From contig JAJCYY010000010.1 of the NCBI GenBank assembly GCA_029262735.1, positions 124,001 through 188,000 on the forward strand: a stretch of DNA of 64,000 nt, read 5' to 3'. The DNA comes from Chloroflexota bacterium. GTDB lineage: Bacteria > Chloroflexota > Dehalococcoidia > Lucifugimonadales > Lucifugimonadaceae. Positions 18,092 to 27,584 of this stretch are shown here, one piece after another (the stretch's first letter is position 1; the number at the start of each line of letters is the position of its first letter). Made by a program: the position numbers and the translations under genes. The notes below the pieces were generated by a model. The model did not search any database and was not told where the DNA came from. It worked only from the letters and a program-made list of their open reading frames with translations.

Positions 18092-18862
18092 TCAGGCATT
18101 CGCCGGTGCGTGCACTTCGAGAAATCGCTTGTAGCCTTCCCGCTCGACCTCTTCGGCAAGTTCCGGGCCGGCCGTTTCGACAAGCCGGCCGTTCGCCAGG
18201 ACATGGACGACGTCCGGTGTGATGTGGTTCAGCAGGCGGTTGTAGTGCGTGACAAGGATGAAAGAACGGTCCGGGGAGCGCAGGGCATTGACTGCGTCTG
18301 CCACGATGCGCATGGCGTCGACATCCAGTCCGGAGTCTGTTTCGTCCAGCACCGCAAGCCTTGGCTCCAGGATTGCAAGCTGCAGCATCTCGTGCCGCTT
18401 CTTCTCACCGCCTGAAAAACCCTCGTTCAGAGACCGTTTCATCAGGTCTGGATTGATCTTGACCTCGGCCACCTTCGAGTCGAACAGTTTTGAGAACTCT
18501 CGCACACTCAGCTTCTTTTCGCCGTGTGCTTCGTTCATTGCGTCATGAGCCGCCTTCATGAATTGCCAAGGGCGGACGCCAGGGATCTCAACTGGGTACT
18601 GAAAAGCCAGGAAGATGCCCTTGTGGGCGCGTTCATCAGCCCGCAACTCAAGGACGCTCTCGCCATCGAACCTGACGTCGCCTTCGGTCACTTCATAGTC
18701 AGGACGGCCGGCCAGCACATTCGCAAACGTGCTCTTGCCACTTCCGTTCGGGCCCATGATGGCGTGGACCTCACCCGGCTTCACAGAGAGTCCCAACCCA
18801 TTCAGGATCTCGCCGTCGTCCACATCCCGCACCCGGGCGTGCAAATTCGTTACTTCAAGCAT
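18092..18862 (-). CDS. sufC: SufC ATPase of the SufBCD scaffold
   Basis: This 256-residue ABC-type ATPase has Walker A GPNGSGKST near residue 37, the Q-loop FQYPVEIPG, the signature FSGGEKKR and Walker B LAVLDETDSGLD. The SufC-specific QYP and DETDSGLD sequences separate it from transporter ATPases. ATP binding drives rearrangement of the SufB-SufD pair during cluster building. It lies between sufB and sufD with gaps of 49 and 50 bases. Confidence 0.97.
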   Translation of the reverse strand: MLEVTNLHARVRDVDDGEILNGLGLSVKPGEVHAIMGPNGSGKSTFANVLAGRPDYEVTEGDVRFDGESVLELRADERAHKGIFLAFQYPVEIPGVRPWQFMKAAHDAMNEAHGEKKLSVREFSKLFDSKVAEVKINPDLMKRSLNEGFSGGEKKRHEMLQLAILEPRLAVLDETDSGLDVDAMRIVADAVNALRSPDRSFILVTHYNRLLNHITPDVVHVLANGRLVETAGPELAEEVEREGYKRFLEVHAPANA

Positions 18863-18911
18863 TCTTTTTCGGTTTCCTCAATTTGCTTACCGCACATTCG
18901 TCAGGCGATCG

Positions 18912-20387
18912 CTAGCCGACAGCGCCCTCGAGGGAGACTTTCAACAGCTGGCTAGCCTCCATCGCAAACTCAAATGGCAGCTCTCTGATCACATCACGAC
19001 TCCACCCGGTGATGATCATGTGGTGGGCCTCTTCCTCAGAAATCCCTCGCTGCATCAAGTAAAACAGCTGGTCGTCGCTGACCTTAGATGTCGAAGCTTC
19101 ATGCTCCAACCGGGCGGTCGGGTTCTGCACTTCGATGTAGGGAACCGTGTGCGCGCCGCACTCGTCACCGATCAGCAGTGAGTCACACTGTGTATGGTTC
19201 GTTGCGTTTTCGGCGCCTGGCATGATCTTGACCTGGCCACGATAAGTGTTCTGGCCGTGACCAGCGGAGATGCCTTTGGCCACAATCGTGCTCTTCGTGT
19301 TTTTGCCAATGTGAATCATCTTCGTGCCGGTGTCTGCCTGCTGGTAGTTGTTCGTCAGCGCCACGGAAAAGAACTCACCAACAGAGTTATCGCCGCGCAG
19401 GATCACGCTCGGGTACTTCCAGGTGATCGCCGAGCCCGTTTCGACCTGTGTCCATGAGATCTTCGAGTTGCGGTCCGCCCTGCCCCGCTTGGTCACGAAG
19501 TTGTAGACGCCGCCAACGCCTTCCTTTGTGCCAGGGAACCAGTTCTGGACCGTCGAGTACTTGATCTCCGAATCGTCCAGTGCAACCAGTTCGACCACGG
19601 CCGCATGTAGCTGGCTCGTGCGCCTGATAGGCGCTGTGCAGCCTTCGAGATAGCTGACGAAGGCTCCTTTGTCGGCAATGATCAGTGTTCTCTCGAACTG
19701 TCCGGAACCCTCCGTGTTGATTCGGAAGTAGGTCATCAACTCAATCGGACACTTCACGCCCGGTGGCACGTATGCAAATGAGCCGTCGCTGAACACTGCT
19801 GAGTTGAGAGTGGCGAAGTAGTTATCGGTGTATGGGACGACGCTCCCGAGGTACTTCTTGACCAGTTCAGGGTGGTTGTGCACCGCTTCATTGAACGAGC
19901 AGAAGATGATGCCGAGCTTTTCAAGTTGGTCTGCAAATGTTGTTGCTACAGAAACGCTGTCGAACACGGCGTCTACCGCAACTCCAGCTAGCTTCTGCCG
20001 CTCATGGAGTGGCACGCCAAGTTTGTCGAACGCCTCAAGGAGTTCCGGGTCGACCTCGTCCATGCTCTGTGGTCCGTCCTCGGGCCTCTTTGGAGCCGAG
20101 TAGTAGAACATGTCCTGGTAGTCGATTGGCGGATACTTGACCTTCGCCCACTTCGGCTCAGCGTCCGCGTCCTGCAGGGTTAGCCAGTGACGATAGGCCT
20201 TGAGCCGCCATTCCAGTAGCCACTCGGGTTCGTTCTTCTTCGCTGAGATGAACCTGACTGTGTCCTCACTGAGACCCTTCGGGGCGACATCTGCATCGAC
20301 ATCGGTCACGAAGCCCCACTTGTATTCCAGTTCGGAGAGGTCAGTTTCTCTTGAGATCTTCTGGGGCGGAGTTGAAGATGTTGTCAT
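18912..20387 (-). CDS. sufB: Fe-S assembly protein SufB (first gene of suf operon)
   Basis: This 491-residue SufB has characteristic blocks near the middle ([18 protein letters not shown], then SYLEGCTAP) and a C-terminal [21 protein letters not shown] that contains the glutamate/histidine region of the cluster site. SufB accepts sulfur from SufS/SufU and is the platform on which the cluster forms. It begins the operon sufB-C-D-Rieske-sufS-sufU. A 25-base IscR-like site and a TACAAT -10 element lie 46-75 bases upstream. Confidence 0.96.
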   Translation of the reverse strand: MTTSSTPPQKISRETDLSELEYKWGFVTDVDADVAPKGLSEDTVRFISAKKNEPEWLLEWRLKAYRHWLTLQDADAEPKWAKVKYPPIDYQDMFYYSAPKRPEDGPQSMDEVDPELLEAFDKLGVPLHERQKLAGVAVDAVFDSVSVATTFADQLEKLGIIFCSFNEAVHNHPELVKKYLGSVVPYTDNYFATLNSAVFSDGSFAYVPPGVKCPIELMTYFRINTEGSGQFERTLIIADKGAFVSYLEGCTAPIRRTSQLHAAVVELVALDDSEIKYSTVQNWFPGTKEGVGGVYNFVTKRGRADRNSKISWTQVETGSAITWKYPSVILRGDNSVGEFFSVALTNNYQQADTGTKMIHIGKNTKSTIVAKGISAGHGQNTYRGQVKIMPGAENATNHTQCDSLLIGDECGAHTVPYIEVQNPTARLEHEASTSKVSDDQLFYLMQRGISEEEAHHMIITGWSRDVIRELPFEFAMEASQLLKVSLEGAVG

Positions 20388-20432
20388 GCAATAAACCTGT
20401 TAGAAGCAGAAAGTGATTGTCAGGCTGTCAGG

Positions 20433-20438
20433 ATTGTA
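20433..20438 (-). promoter_or_regulatory. Candidate -10 element of the suf operon promoter
   Basis: TACAAT on the minus strand, 46 bases before the sufB ATG. No good -35 hexamer lies 17-18 bases upstream, and that space is filled by the IscR-like site, as in promoters controlled at the -35 region. Confidence 0.45.
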
Positions 20439-20462
20439 TTCCTGACTAAATTGGTCAGGTAT
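20438..20462. promoter_or_regulatory. IscR type-1-like (Rrf2 family) operator upstream of sufB
   Basis: This is a 25-base palindromic element with arms CCTGAC and GTCAGG seven bases apart, preceded by ATT and followed by TAT. Against the E. coli IscR type-1 consensus, as I recall it, 23 of 25 positions fit. A second overlapping inverted repeat, TCAGGA/TCCTGA, begins at 20428. The likely reader is an Rrf2-family Fe-S regulator encoded outside this window. Confidence 0.7.
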
Positions 20463-20730
20463 TCAATTCTAGAGCCAGTAAGAGTGAGCGTCAACGAAAT
20501 TCGTAACTACGAAGACAAGCTGATGTCGGCACATTGGCAGGTGTTTGAATAGGCGCTGAGGCAAGTTGCGGAGTCCGCTCTTGCCGGGCGCGATTACGCA
20601 CGCGGGTTTCTCTCACGGAATGGACAGGCTGCCTGGAGCTTAAATAACGAGTCTTTGAGTAGACTTCATATACCGGGTCGGTCCGGGAATTCTCTGGGTT
20701 TGACGCTCAACAAAGGCATCGCACGAACTG
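20463..20730. other. Intergenic region between divergent sufB and pcm
   Basis: No supported gene is visible. The stretch must hold the pcm promoter on the plus strand. An AT-rich segment with ATATAC lies at about 20667-20672, but no convincing -35 partner was found. Confidence 0.4.
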
Positions 20731-21384
20731 ATGCATCTACCCCAACAGGCCGAATATGACGAATCGCAACTCAGGCTGCTGGGCCGATTGCGGGATGCAG
20801 GTGTTTCTGAGCGAGTGCGTAGCGCGATGATGGAGGTTCCGAGAGACCTGTTCGTTCCAATCGGGATGAAACGTCGCGCGTGGATCGACGAGTCCCTGCC
20901 CATCGGCAATGGCCAGACCATCTCGCAGCCTTCCCTCGTTGGGCGCATGATCGATCTGCTGGAGACCCGGTCTGAACACACCGTGCTGGACATCGGAACC
21001 GGCTCCGGCTATCAGGCTGCCATCCTGTCACTGCTGGTGAGGACTGTTGTGAGCGTGGAACGGATTCCATCGCTATGCCAGCAAGCCGCTGATCGTCTGA
21101 GTGGGCTGGGATACCGAAACGTGCAGGTCTTCGATGCAGGGAATGAGCTTGGCCGGCCGGAGTTGGCGCCTTTCGACGGAATTATCGTGGGAGCCGCTTC
21201 CCCAGATGTCCCGGAAGTGCTGGTCGCCCAACTCGCGGTTGGTGGAAGACTCGTTGTTCCAGTCGGGAGCAGGGAAGAACAGCAGCTCGCAATTGTGGAA
21301 CGGACCGAATCCGGCATCAAAGAAAAGGTAGTTGACTGGGTGCGATTCGTCCCATTGATTGGCGAAGGAGCCTGGAAAGCCTAG
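20731..21384 (+). CDS. pcm: Protein-L-isoaspartate O-methyltransferase
   Basis: This 217-residue SAM-dependent methyltransferase repairs isoaspartyl damage in ageing proteins. The SAM motif I is VLDIGTGSGYQAA near residue 83. The substrate-loop motif GNGQTISQP near 56 is specific to this family. VPRDLFVP near the N-terminus and GGRLVVPVG near 172 also fit. It lies alone between the suf promoter and gatB. Confidence 0.95.
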   Translation: MHLPQQAEYDESQLRLLGRLRDAGVSERVRSAMMEVPRDLFVPIGMKRRAWIDESLPIGNGQTISQPSLVGRMIDLLETRSEHTVLDIGTGSGYQAAILSLLVRTVVSVERIPSLCQQAADRLSGLGYRNVQVFDAGNELGRPELAPFDGIIVGAASPDVPEVLVAQLAVGGRLVVPVGSREEQQLAIVERTESGIKEKVVDWVRFVPLIGEGAWKA

Positions 21385-21586
21385 CCTGTTCTCAAACGGC
21401 GCACATGTGATCGGCGCAGCGTTTGTACGAAGCCTCACCCCACTGTCCGCTCAAGCGTGGCAGAATTAACGAGGACATCTGCACTCACCACGCTAGCCGG
21501 GCCGAATTCCCCGCCAGACTCTGGGCCGGACACTGGGCCGAAATCTGGACCCGGCCTGACAGGGTACAAATCACCACGGATAGATC

Positions 21587-23086
21587 ATGACCGAATATGA
21601 AGCGGTTATCGGGCTCGAGACCCATGTTCAACTGAACACCAAGAGCAAGATGTTCAGTAATTCGAGCGCTGAGTACCAGTCGGCCGAGCCGAACACTATC
21701 GTTGATCCTGTAAGTCTGGCGTTGCCCGGAACGCTCCCTGTCGTCAACCGAAAAGCGGTTGAAAGCGCCATCAAGATCGGGCTTTCGCTGGGTTGCAGCG
21801 TCGCAGAGGTCACGAAGTTCGACCGGAAACAGTACAACTACCCGGATCTGCTCAAGGGATATCAGATCTCGCAATTCGACGAGCCGATCTGTTTCGAGGG
21901 CAAGGTGGAACTCTCAGGAGAGAGCGAGCGAACGGTCCGAATCAACCGCGTCCACATGGAAGAAGACGTTGCAAAGCTGGTCCACGTCGAAGGATTAAAC
22001 GGCCAGTTGGGGTATGCGTTGATGGACGTCAACCGCGCCGGTGTTCCGCTGATGGAGATCGTCACGGAACCGGACCTCCGCTCTTCTGAGGAAGTGGTCG
22101 AATACATCGAGACGCTGCAATCGATCATTCGATACCTGGGTGTGGGTACGGCAAACATGGAAGAGGGCTCGTTCCGCTGCGACGCCAACATCAGCATTCG
22201 GCCCCGCGGCACAGAGACTCTCGGCACGAAGGTCGAAGTCAAGAACATGAACCGTGTGTCCGCAGTAGCGCGGGCCGTGAACTATGAAATTGGGCGCCAG
22301 ATCGAAGCCATGCGGACAGGCGAGAGAATCGTACAGGAAACGCGCGGCTGGAACGATGGCTCAGACAGGACGGTTGTTCAGCGCAGCAAGGAAGAGGCGA
22401 ACGACTATCGGTACTTCCCCGAGCCTGACATTCCACCGCTCGAGATCAGCCGGGATTGGGTGGACGAAGTTCGCAGCACGTTACCTGAACTCCCGGTAGA
22501 GCGAAAACACCGGTTCATTGAGGATTTTGGCCTTTCCGAATACGACGCCAGACTGCTGACGGTTGCTCGTTCAACGGCTGAGTACTTCGAGGCTGTTGTC
22601 GCGGCGAGCAACGTAACAGGTGCAGAAAACCGGCAGCTACTTGCGAAAGAGGCTGCGAACTGGCTCAACGGCGAGATGGCCCGGCTGATGAACGCTGAAT
22701 CTGTCGATGATGTGTCAAAGACCCAGGTTGAGCCAGCAGCTTTGGCTACGCTGATCGACCGCTTCAACAAGCGAGAGATCAATAGCAACACCGCAAAGCA
22801 GGTGTTCGAGGAGATGTGGCGGACGGGTGAGGACCCGGCGAGCATCATCGAGGAGCGTGGGCTGGGGATGGTAAGCGACTCTTCGTCCCTGGAACCGGTC
22901 GTTGAACGCGTGATCGGTGCGAATCCGAACGCTGTCGACGACTATATGGGTGGCAAAGAGACTGCTGTTAGATTTCTCATGGGCCAGGTGATGAAGGAGA
23001 CCAAAGGGCAGGCCGACCCGCCGATGGTTCTTGAGATGCTTGGCGAGAAACTGGCAGCGATGAAGGCGGGCGCGTCAGCCGACTGA
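21587..23086 (+). CDS. gatB: Aspartyl/glutamyl-tRNA amidotransferase subunit B
   Basis: This 499-residue GatB is complete, from IGLETHVQLNTKSKMFS at residues 8-24 to the C-terminal YqeY-like helical tail. Family signatures include FDRKQYNYPDLLKGYQISQ and YRYFPEPDIPPLEI. GatCAB converts Glu-tRNA(Gln) and/or Asp-tRNA(Asn) to the amidated forms; GatB holds the kinase site and binds tRNA. The gatA and gatC genes are not adjacent. Confidence 0.97.
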   Translation: MTEYEAVIGLETHVQLNTKSKMFSNSSAEYQSAEPNTIVDPVSLALPGTLPVVNRKAVESAIKIGLSLGCSVAEVTKFDRKQYNYPDLLKGYQISQFDEPICFEGKVELSGESERTVRINRVHMEEDVAKLVHVEGLNGQLGYALMDVNRAGVPLMEIVTEPDLRSSEEVVEYIETLQSIIRYLGVGTANMEEGSFRCDANISIRPRGTETLGTKVEVKNMNRVSAVARAVNYEIGRQIEAMRTGERIVQETRGWNDGSDRTVVQRSKEEANDYRYFPEPDIPPLEISRDWVDEVRSTLPELPVERKHRFIEDFGLSEYDARLLTVARSTAEYFEAVVAASNVTGAENRQLLAKEAANWLNGEMARLMNAESVDDVSKTQVEPAALATLIDRFNKREINSNTAKQVFEEMWRTGEDPASIIEERGLGMVSDSSSLEPVVERVIGANPNAVDDYMGGKETAVRFLMGQVMKETKGQADPPMVLEMLGEKLAAMKAGASAD

Positions 23087-23140
23087 TTCCGGTCGCTGGC
23101 AGCAAAATGGTGTGGCATCCGGATCAGGTTTTCAGTCCAT

Positions 23141-23168
23141 TTGACCTCTGGCAACGTTAAAGTAGGTA
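23141..23168 (+). promoter_or_regulatory. Weak candidate promoter for secG
   Basis: TTGACC (23141-23146) is followed after 16 bases by TAGGTA, about 55 bases before the secG start. The -35 box is good and the -10 is poor. Confidence 0.3.
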
Positions 23169-23223
23169 GCCCGATGCCGGAGCTATTTCGCGATACAACA
23201 CAATTTCACGTGCCGGAGACGAT

Positions 23224-23445
23224 ATGAGCGATACCGCATTTACAGTAGTTCTGCTGATACTCAGCCTCTCCCTGATCGGTGTGCTGCTGTTGCAGGTTCG
23301 CGGTAATGCAGGTCAGATCTTCGGTCAGGCCGAGAGTACTTTCCGGTCACGTCGCGGGGTTGAGCGATTGCTATTTCGTGCGACGATAGTGATCGCTGTG
23401 ATCTTCATCGCTGTTGCGATAATCAACGTGCGAGTGTCTAACTGA
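23224..23445 (+). CDS. secG: Preprotein translocase subunit SecG
   Basis: This 73-residue protein has two membrane helices (about residues 4-22 and 50-68) around a loop, FGQAESTFRSRRGVERLLFR, that matches the SecG loop (F....T.R.RRG.E..L.R). SecG stimulates SecYEG-dependent export in the inner membrane. GGAGA lies a few bases before the ATG. The gene converges on cysS with 12 bases between their stop codons. Confidence 0.9.
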   Translation: MSDTAFTVVLLILSLSLIGVLLLQVRGNAGQIFGQAESTFRSRRGVERLLFRATIVIAVIFIAVAIINVRVSN

Positions 23446-23457
23446 GCCGCGTCCAGC

Positions 23458-24828
23458 TCATAGCTGCGTCCATGTTGTGCCGTTCGGACCGTCTGTGATC
23501 GCTATCCCGGCCTGCTGCAGCTGATCTCGCACGGCATCAGCATCGGCCCAGCGCTTCTCTACCCTTGCAGCAGCGCGCTCCGCTAACAAACGTTCGATCT
23601 CTGCTTCATCGATACCGCCTGGCGAAGCGCTGCGCTCAGGCTCTTCGAGCGTGAGGCCGAGAACATTCGTTAGCTCGTCTAAGAGTGCGTGGCCGCCTGA
23701 AGTGTCCTCGCCAACAGCCTTCCCTCGGTTGATCGCGTGGGCGAGATCAAATATCGCAGCCAACGCCCTGGGAGTGTTCAGGTCGTCGTCCATAGCCTCG
23801 ATAAAACTCTCTCTGAACGCCGCGGGCTCGAGCATCTCGCCATCACCGTCCGGTTCAACCTGCGAGGCGTTGCGCAGCGTTCTTAAGGCAGCTTCGGCCT
23901 GGTCGATGCTGTTTTCATTCAGCGCTGACGGGCTTCGATAGTGGCTTTGCAGCACCCAAAGGCGGATGGCATCTGGTGAATTATTCTCCAGGGCATCCTC
24001 CACGTTGACGACGTTGCCCAGCGACTTGCTCATCTCCGCATCGCCGGCCCGCCTGAGCATTCCGTTGTGCATCCAGAACTGCACGAATGGGTCGACACCA
24101 AGCGCTGTCTCAGATTGGGCCAACTCGTTCTCGTGGTGTGGAAAGATCAGGTCCAGCCCACCACCGTGAATATCTATTTGACGGTCCAGGTGCTTGAGCG
24201 CCATTGCTGAGCATTCGATGTGCCATCCCGGGCGGCCTTTTCCCCACGGGCTAGGCCATGCCGGTTCGCCTTCTTTCGACATCTTCCAGAGTGCGAAGTC
24301 GGCAGGGTCTTCTTTACTTTCATCCATATCGAATCGAGACCCTTCCAGCATCTCGTCGATACTCCGTCTACTCAGCTTGCCGTAGTCGGCGTCTGATCTG
24401 ACGCGAAAGTACACGGAGCCATCGGCCTCGTACGCTGCGCCCATGTCAAGGAGAGTAGAGATCATGTCGATAATCTCCGGCATGTCTTCCGTAGCTCGCG
24501 GATGAACCGTTGCGCGAGGGACGTTTAATGCGTCCATAGCGTCGAAGAACGCCTGCACATTCTTCTCTGCCACCTCCTCGGTGGAGATACCGTCCCGGTT
24601 CGCCCGATTGATGATCTTGTCATCGACATCTGTGAAGTTCTGCACCCTGCGGACCTTCATGCCACGGTATTCGAGGTAGCGGTGCAGCACGTCGAACACG
24701 ATGCTACTGAGTGCGTGGCCCATGTGAGGCCGGTCATAGACCGTGACTCCGCAGACATACATCAGGACTTCATCGCCGAGCGGCTTGAAGTCCTCTCGGG
24801 TGCGGGTCATCGAGTTGTAAAGGCGCAT
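23458..24828 (-). CDS. cysS: Cysteinyl-tRNA synthetase
   Basis: This 456-residue class I synthetase has a zinc cysteine and HIGH motif in CGVTVYDRPHMGHA near residue 26, the zinc region FPHHENE, and a KMSKS-type loop EMSKSLGN near 264. The C-terminal anticodon domain is complete. It charges tRNA(Cys). It lies 31 bases after ispDF in the same direction, a pairing seen in many genomes. Confidence 0.97.
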   Translation of the reverse strand: MRLYNSMTRTREDFKPLGDEVLMYVCGVTVYDRPHMGHALSSIVFDVLHRYLEYRGMKVRRVQNFTDVDDKIINRANRDGISTEEVAEKNVQAFFDAMDALNVPRATVHPRATEDMPEIIDMISTLLDMGAAYEADGSVYFRVRSDADYGKLSRRSIDEMLEGSRFDMDESKEDPADFALWKMSKEGEPAWPSPWGKGRPGWHIECSAMALKHLDRQIDIHGGGLDLIFPHHENELAQSETALGVDPFVQFWMHNGMLRRAGDAEMSKSLGNVVNVEDALENNSPDAIRLWVLQSHYRSPSALNENSIDQAEAALRTLRNASQVEPDGDGEMLEPAAFRESFIEAMDDDLNTPRALAAIFDLAHAINRGKAVGEDTSGGHALLDELTNVLGLTLEEPERSASPGGIDEAEIERLLAERAAARVEKRWADADAVRDQLQQAGIAITDGPNGTTWTQL

Positions 24829-24859
24829 TCTGATCTGGTCTGGGCGCGTAAAGCCCGAA

Positions 24860-26068
24860 TTAACTTGAGCGAAGGGTTGCTATGGCCTGTGCAGCGATAC
24901 CCTGACCTTCACCGATTGCCCCGACATGGTCGGTCGATGTCACCTTAACGTTGACCGATTCTGCGTTGAGGTCGGATGCGTCGGCAATCCTGTCGATGAT
25001 TGCCGCTACATGACCGGAGAGCCGTGGTTGCTGGGCGATGATAGTAGCATCGAGATGCTCAGGTTCCCAACCGTGTTTGTGAATTTTCCGCACCGCCCGC
25101 GTGAGCAGCTCAATACTGTCGATACCGGCCAACGAGGCGTCGGATGATGGAAAGTTAGACCCCATGTCTCCGAGTCCTGCTGCGCCAAGCATGGCGGAGG
25201 TGACGGCGTGAAGTAGCACGTCGCCATCTGAGTGGCCTTCGAGCCTCCTATCGAACTCAATCTCCACTCCTCCAAGCCGCAACGGTCCTCCTTCGACCAG
25301 TGCGTGTCCGTCGAAGCCGATTCCCCAGCGACGGGTGAGTTCGTCACGCGGCTGCCGGTTTTTGCGGTCGAAGATGGTTTCAGCAAGCGCCATATCACCC
25401 GGAGTGGTGATCTTGATGTTGTCGTAGGCTCCATCGAAAACGGTGACGGTGCTGCCGTTTTGCTCAACCATCGAAGCGTCGTCGGTAACGTCCGATGCAA
25501 TCACCGAATGTGCTTCGATCAGCGTTGCGGATCGAAATACCTGCGGCGTCTGTACGATTCTGAGCTCACTGCGGTCCGGGGTTGCGACAACGATCTGGCC
25601 AGCGACCTGCTTGACCGTGTCTTTCAGTGGTACAGCGGCGACCGAAGCTCCGGTTTCCTGAGCCGCTTTCAAGCCACGCTCAATCATTGGCTCATCGACG
25701 AACGGCCGCGCGGCGTCGTGGATGACCAGCCATTCCGACCAATTCGGCCGACCCGGGTCATCACTGCTCGCTCGAATCCCTTCGATGCCGATACGCACCG
25801 AGTCCTGGCGACGCGCTCCACCGGTGACGGTTGCGACCACTTTACGGAAACCCACTTCCGCGATCGACTTTTTTCCTTCGTCAAGGTTTTCGGCAGAGAA
25901 CACCACGCAGATCGTATCGATCAGTTCGCACTCTTCAAAAACGCGGAGAGAATGGATGAAGACCGGCCAGCCACGTAGCGGTATGACCTGCTTGTCCTGA
26001 CCTTCCATCCTCGAGCTGGAACCGGCTGCGAGCAGCACCGCCGCAACTGTCGCCGAGTCATTACTCAA
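24860..26068 (-). CDS. ispDF: Bifunctional IspD-IspF of the MEP isoprenoid pathway
   Basis: This protein of about 402 residues fuses two MEP-pathway enzymes. The IspD half (1-~230) has LLAAGSSSRM and HDAARPF and makes CDP-methylerythritol. The IspF half (~240-402) has GFDGH with the zinc Asp/His, HSDGDVLLHA and DMGSNFPSSD, and makes the cyclodiphosphate. IspE is not adjacent. The TTG at 26068 is preferred because it overlaps the TGA of the preceding gene, has AGGA nine bases upstream and gives the usual IspD N-terminus. An ATG at 26107 would overlap that gene by 43 bases. Its isoprenoid units can feed the hopanoid operon. Confidence 0.93.
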   Translation of the reverse strand: MSNDSATVAAVLLAAGSSSRMEGQDKQVIPLRGWPVFIHSLRVFEECELIDTICVVFSAENLDEGKKSIAEVGFRKVVATVTGGARRQDSVRIGIEGIRASSDDPGRPNWSEWLVIHDAARPFVDEPMIERGLKAAQETGASVAAVPLKDTVKQVAGQIVVATPDRSELRIVQTPQVFRSATLIEAHSVIASDVTDDASMVEQNGSTVTVFDGAYDNIKITTPGDMALAETIFDRKNRQPRDELTRRWGIGFDGHALVEGGPLRLGGVEIEFDRRLEGHSDGDVLLHAVTSAMLGAAGLGDMGSNFPSSDASLAGIDSIELLTRAVRKIHKHGWEPEHLDATIIAQQPRLSGHVAAIIDRIADASDLNAESVNVKVTSTDHVGAIGEGQGIAAQAIATLRSS

Positions 26069-26709
26069 TTGGCCAGGTCCTGGATCCAGGTGACACCCCA
26101 GAAGCACGCATAGGCAATACCGGTCGACTTAATGGTCTTGGCCAGGAAGACATACAAAAGGAATTTCCGGACAGGATAGAGGATGCTGCCTGCGGCGATG
26201 CCCATCAGGTCAAACAGCGGGTTCGGAATGACGCTGCCAAAGAACAGGATCACGCCACCACGATCGATGAGCAGTTCCCTGAACCGGGGATAGAACCTGT
26301 TTCGCTCGAACAGGTTCCGCCCACCCATGCCCGCCAGATAACCGGTCAGCTCTCCCAGGGCCTCGGCAGACCCCGCCACAACTCCAACTGCAATCGGATT
26401 GAGCCCGACTGAAGGCGATGCAGCTATGCAGACTGCCGCAAGTCCCGGAATAGGCACGAAGATTGACGCGGCGCCAATAAATGCGAAGAACCACACACCG
26501 GGCAGGCCGATGCTTTCAACATCAAATCTTCCGATTGCCCAGAGGTAAGCACCAACTGCAATAAATACGGCGACCACAATCAGAGGAGCGGCTCGAGTCA
26601 GCAGGGCCTGACGGTCGATCACCCAGCGTTGAAGCGGACTTAATTGCCGCCCGGCTTCAACTACGGGAATGTCATCAGAACGGTCCATCGGAGTTTCCGT
26701 AACAGTCAT
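26065..26709 (-). CDS. VTT-domain (DedA/SNARE-associated-like) membrane protein, copy 2
   Basis: This 214-residue protein has five or six membrane segments and the VTT features PIPGLAAVC, GELTGYLAGMGGR, and PNPLFDLMGIAAGS with a conserved proline and aspartate. Family members act as lipid scramblases or transporters, but the substrate here is unknown. It is clearly paralogous to the gene 18 bases upstream: GELTGYLAG and PLFDxxGIA blocks coincide. It has no obvious ribosome site, which suggests coupling to the upstream gene. Confidence 0.85.
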   Translation of the reverse strand: MTVTETPMDRSDDIPVVEAGRQLSPLQRWVIDRQALLTRAAPLIVVAVFIAVGAYLWAIGRFDVESIGLPGVWFFAFIGAASIFVPIPGLAAVCIAASPSVGLNPIAVGVVAGSAEALGELTGYLAGMGGRNLFERNRFYPRFRELLIDRGGVILFFGSVIPNPLFDLMGIAAGSILYPVRKFLLYVFLAKTIKSTGIAYACFWGVTWIQDLAN

Positions 26710-26727
26710 GGACTGGCGGACAACAGC

Positions 26728-27402
26728 CTACAGGCTCAACAGGTTCGTGAACCAGTCTATGCCCTGTCGACAGGCGAAAGCGACGCCGATGAACTTAACT
26801 ATCTTGCCGAGAAACACCCAGAAGATAAAGCGCCTGATCGGGTATCCCAGCGACCCGGAGGCAATTCCTGCAATATCGAACAGTGGCGTGGGCAGAGCCG
26901 CGAGAGTGAAGAGAGCCAGTGCACCGCGCCGTATGACCAGATTCTGCACGCGGGTGTAGTAGCGCGACTTCTGCACAAACGACTGGCCTCCGTATCCGGC
27001 CAGGTATCCAGTCAGTTCTCCGATTGTGGCGCCAATTCCTCCAACCAGACCCAGGCCCACTATGTTGAGGCCGACTTCGGGTGTGGCGGCGGCACAGACT
27101 GCGGCCAAACCGGGCACCGGGAGAACGACCGATGCCGATCCGATGAGATTGATAACAAATGCGCCGCTGTAGCCGACGCCTTCGGAGTCGAGTCGGCCTC
27201 CGACGAATAGAACGACCCCTGTGGCTATCGACCCGGCGACGATAGACCAGATTGTGGCCTGAATGAGTCTCGGGTGGTTGTTGAGCCAATCAACTGCGGC
27301 GCTCGAAGACTGGAATGTGGGAATGACGACGCCATCCGAGCCGGACTCGGATCCAGCAACAGACGGAAGGAGAGTTGGTTCAGTCTGATCTTCAAGCACC
27401 AT
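26728..27402 (-). CDS. VTT-domain (DedA/SNARE-associated-like) membrane protein, copy 1
   Basis: This 224-residue paralog of the next gene has PVPGLAAVC, GELTGYLAGYGGQ and PTPLFDIAGIASGS, plus an extended polar N-terminus of about 45 residues. It probably heads the operon VTT-VTT-ispDF-cysS. The pair looks like an old tandem duplication, since the shared blocks are strong but the rest has drifted. Confidence 0.85.
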   Translation of the reverse strand: MVLEDQTEPTLLPSVAGSESGSDGVVIPTFQSSSAAVDWLNNHPRLIQATIWSIVAGSIATGVVLFVGGRLDSEGVGYSGAFVINLIGSASVVLPVPGLAAVCAAATPEVGLNIVGLGLVGGIGATIGELTGYLAGYGGQSFVQKSRYYTRVQNLVIRRGALALFTLAALPTPLFDIAGIASGSLGYPIRRFIFWVFLGKIVKFIGVAFACRQGIDWFTNLLSL

Positions 27403-27520
27403 TGCATCTTATGGCACCGGGGCCGACGTTTGTAGCGGTGACGTGACACAACCGCCTACTTCAAGCTGGATGCAAACCGAATCCTTTTCCCGGTTTACGT
27501 AAAGACGCGGGAACGCGAAA

Positions 27521-27552
27521 GGGCCGCCGGAGAGTTTCCCCTCCAGCGGCCC
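27521..27552 (-). terminator. Terminator after clpC
   Basis: The stem GGGCCGC / GCGGCCC extends through a mismatch into GGAG / CTCC, with an eight-base loop. It lies 32 bases past the clpC stop and is followed on the minus strand by TTTC. Confidence 0.65.
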
Positions 27553-27584
27553 ATTTCTATCACTTCACAAACGTTGACGTTCGT

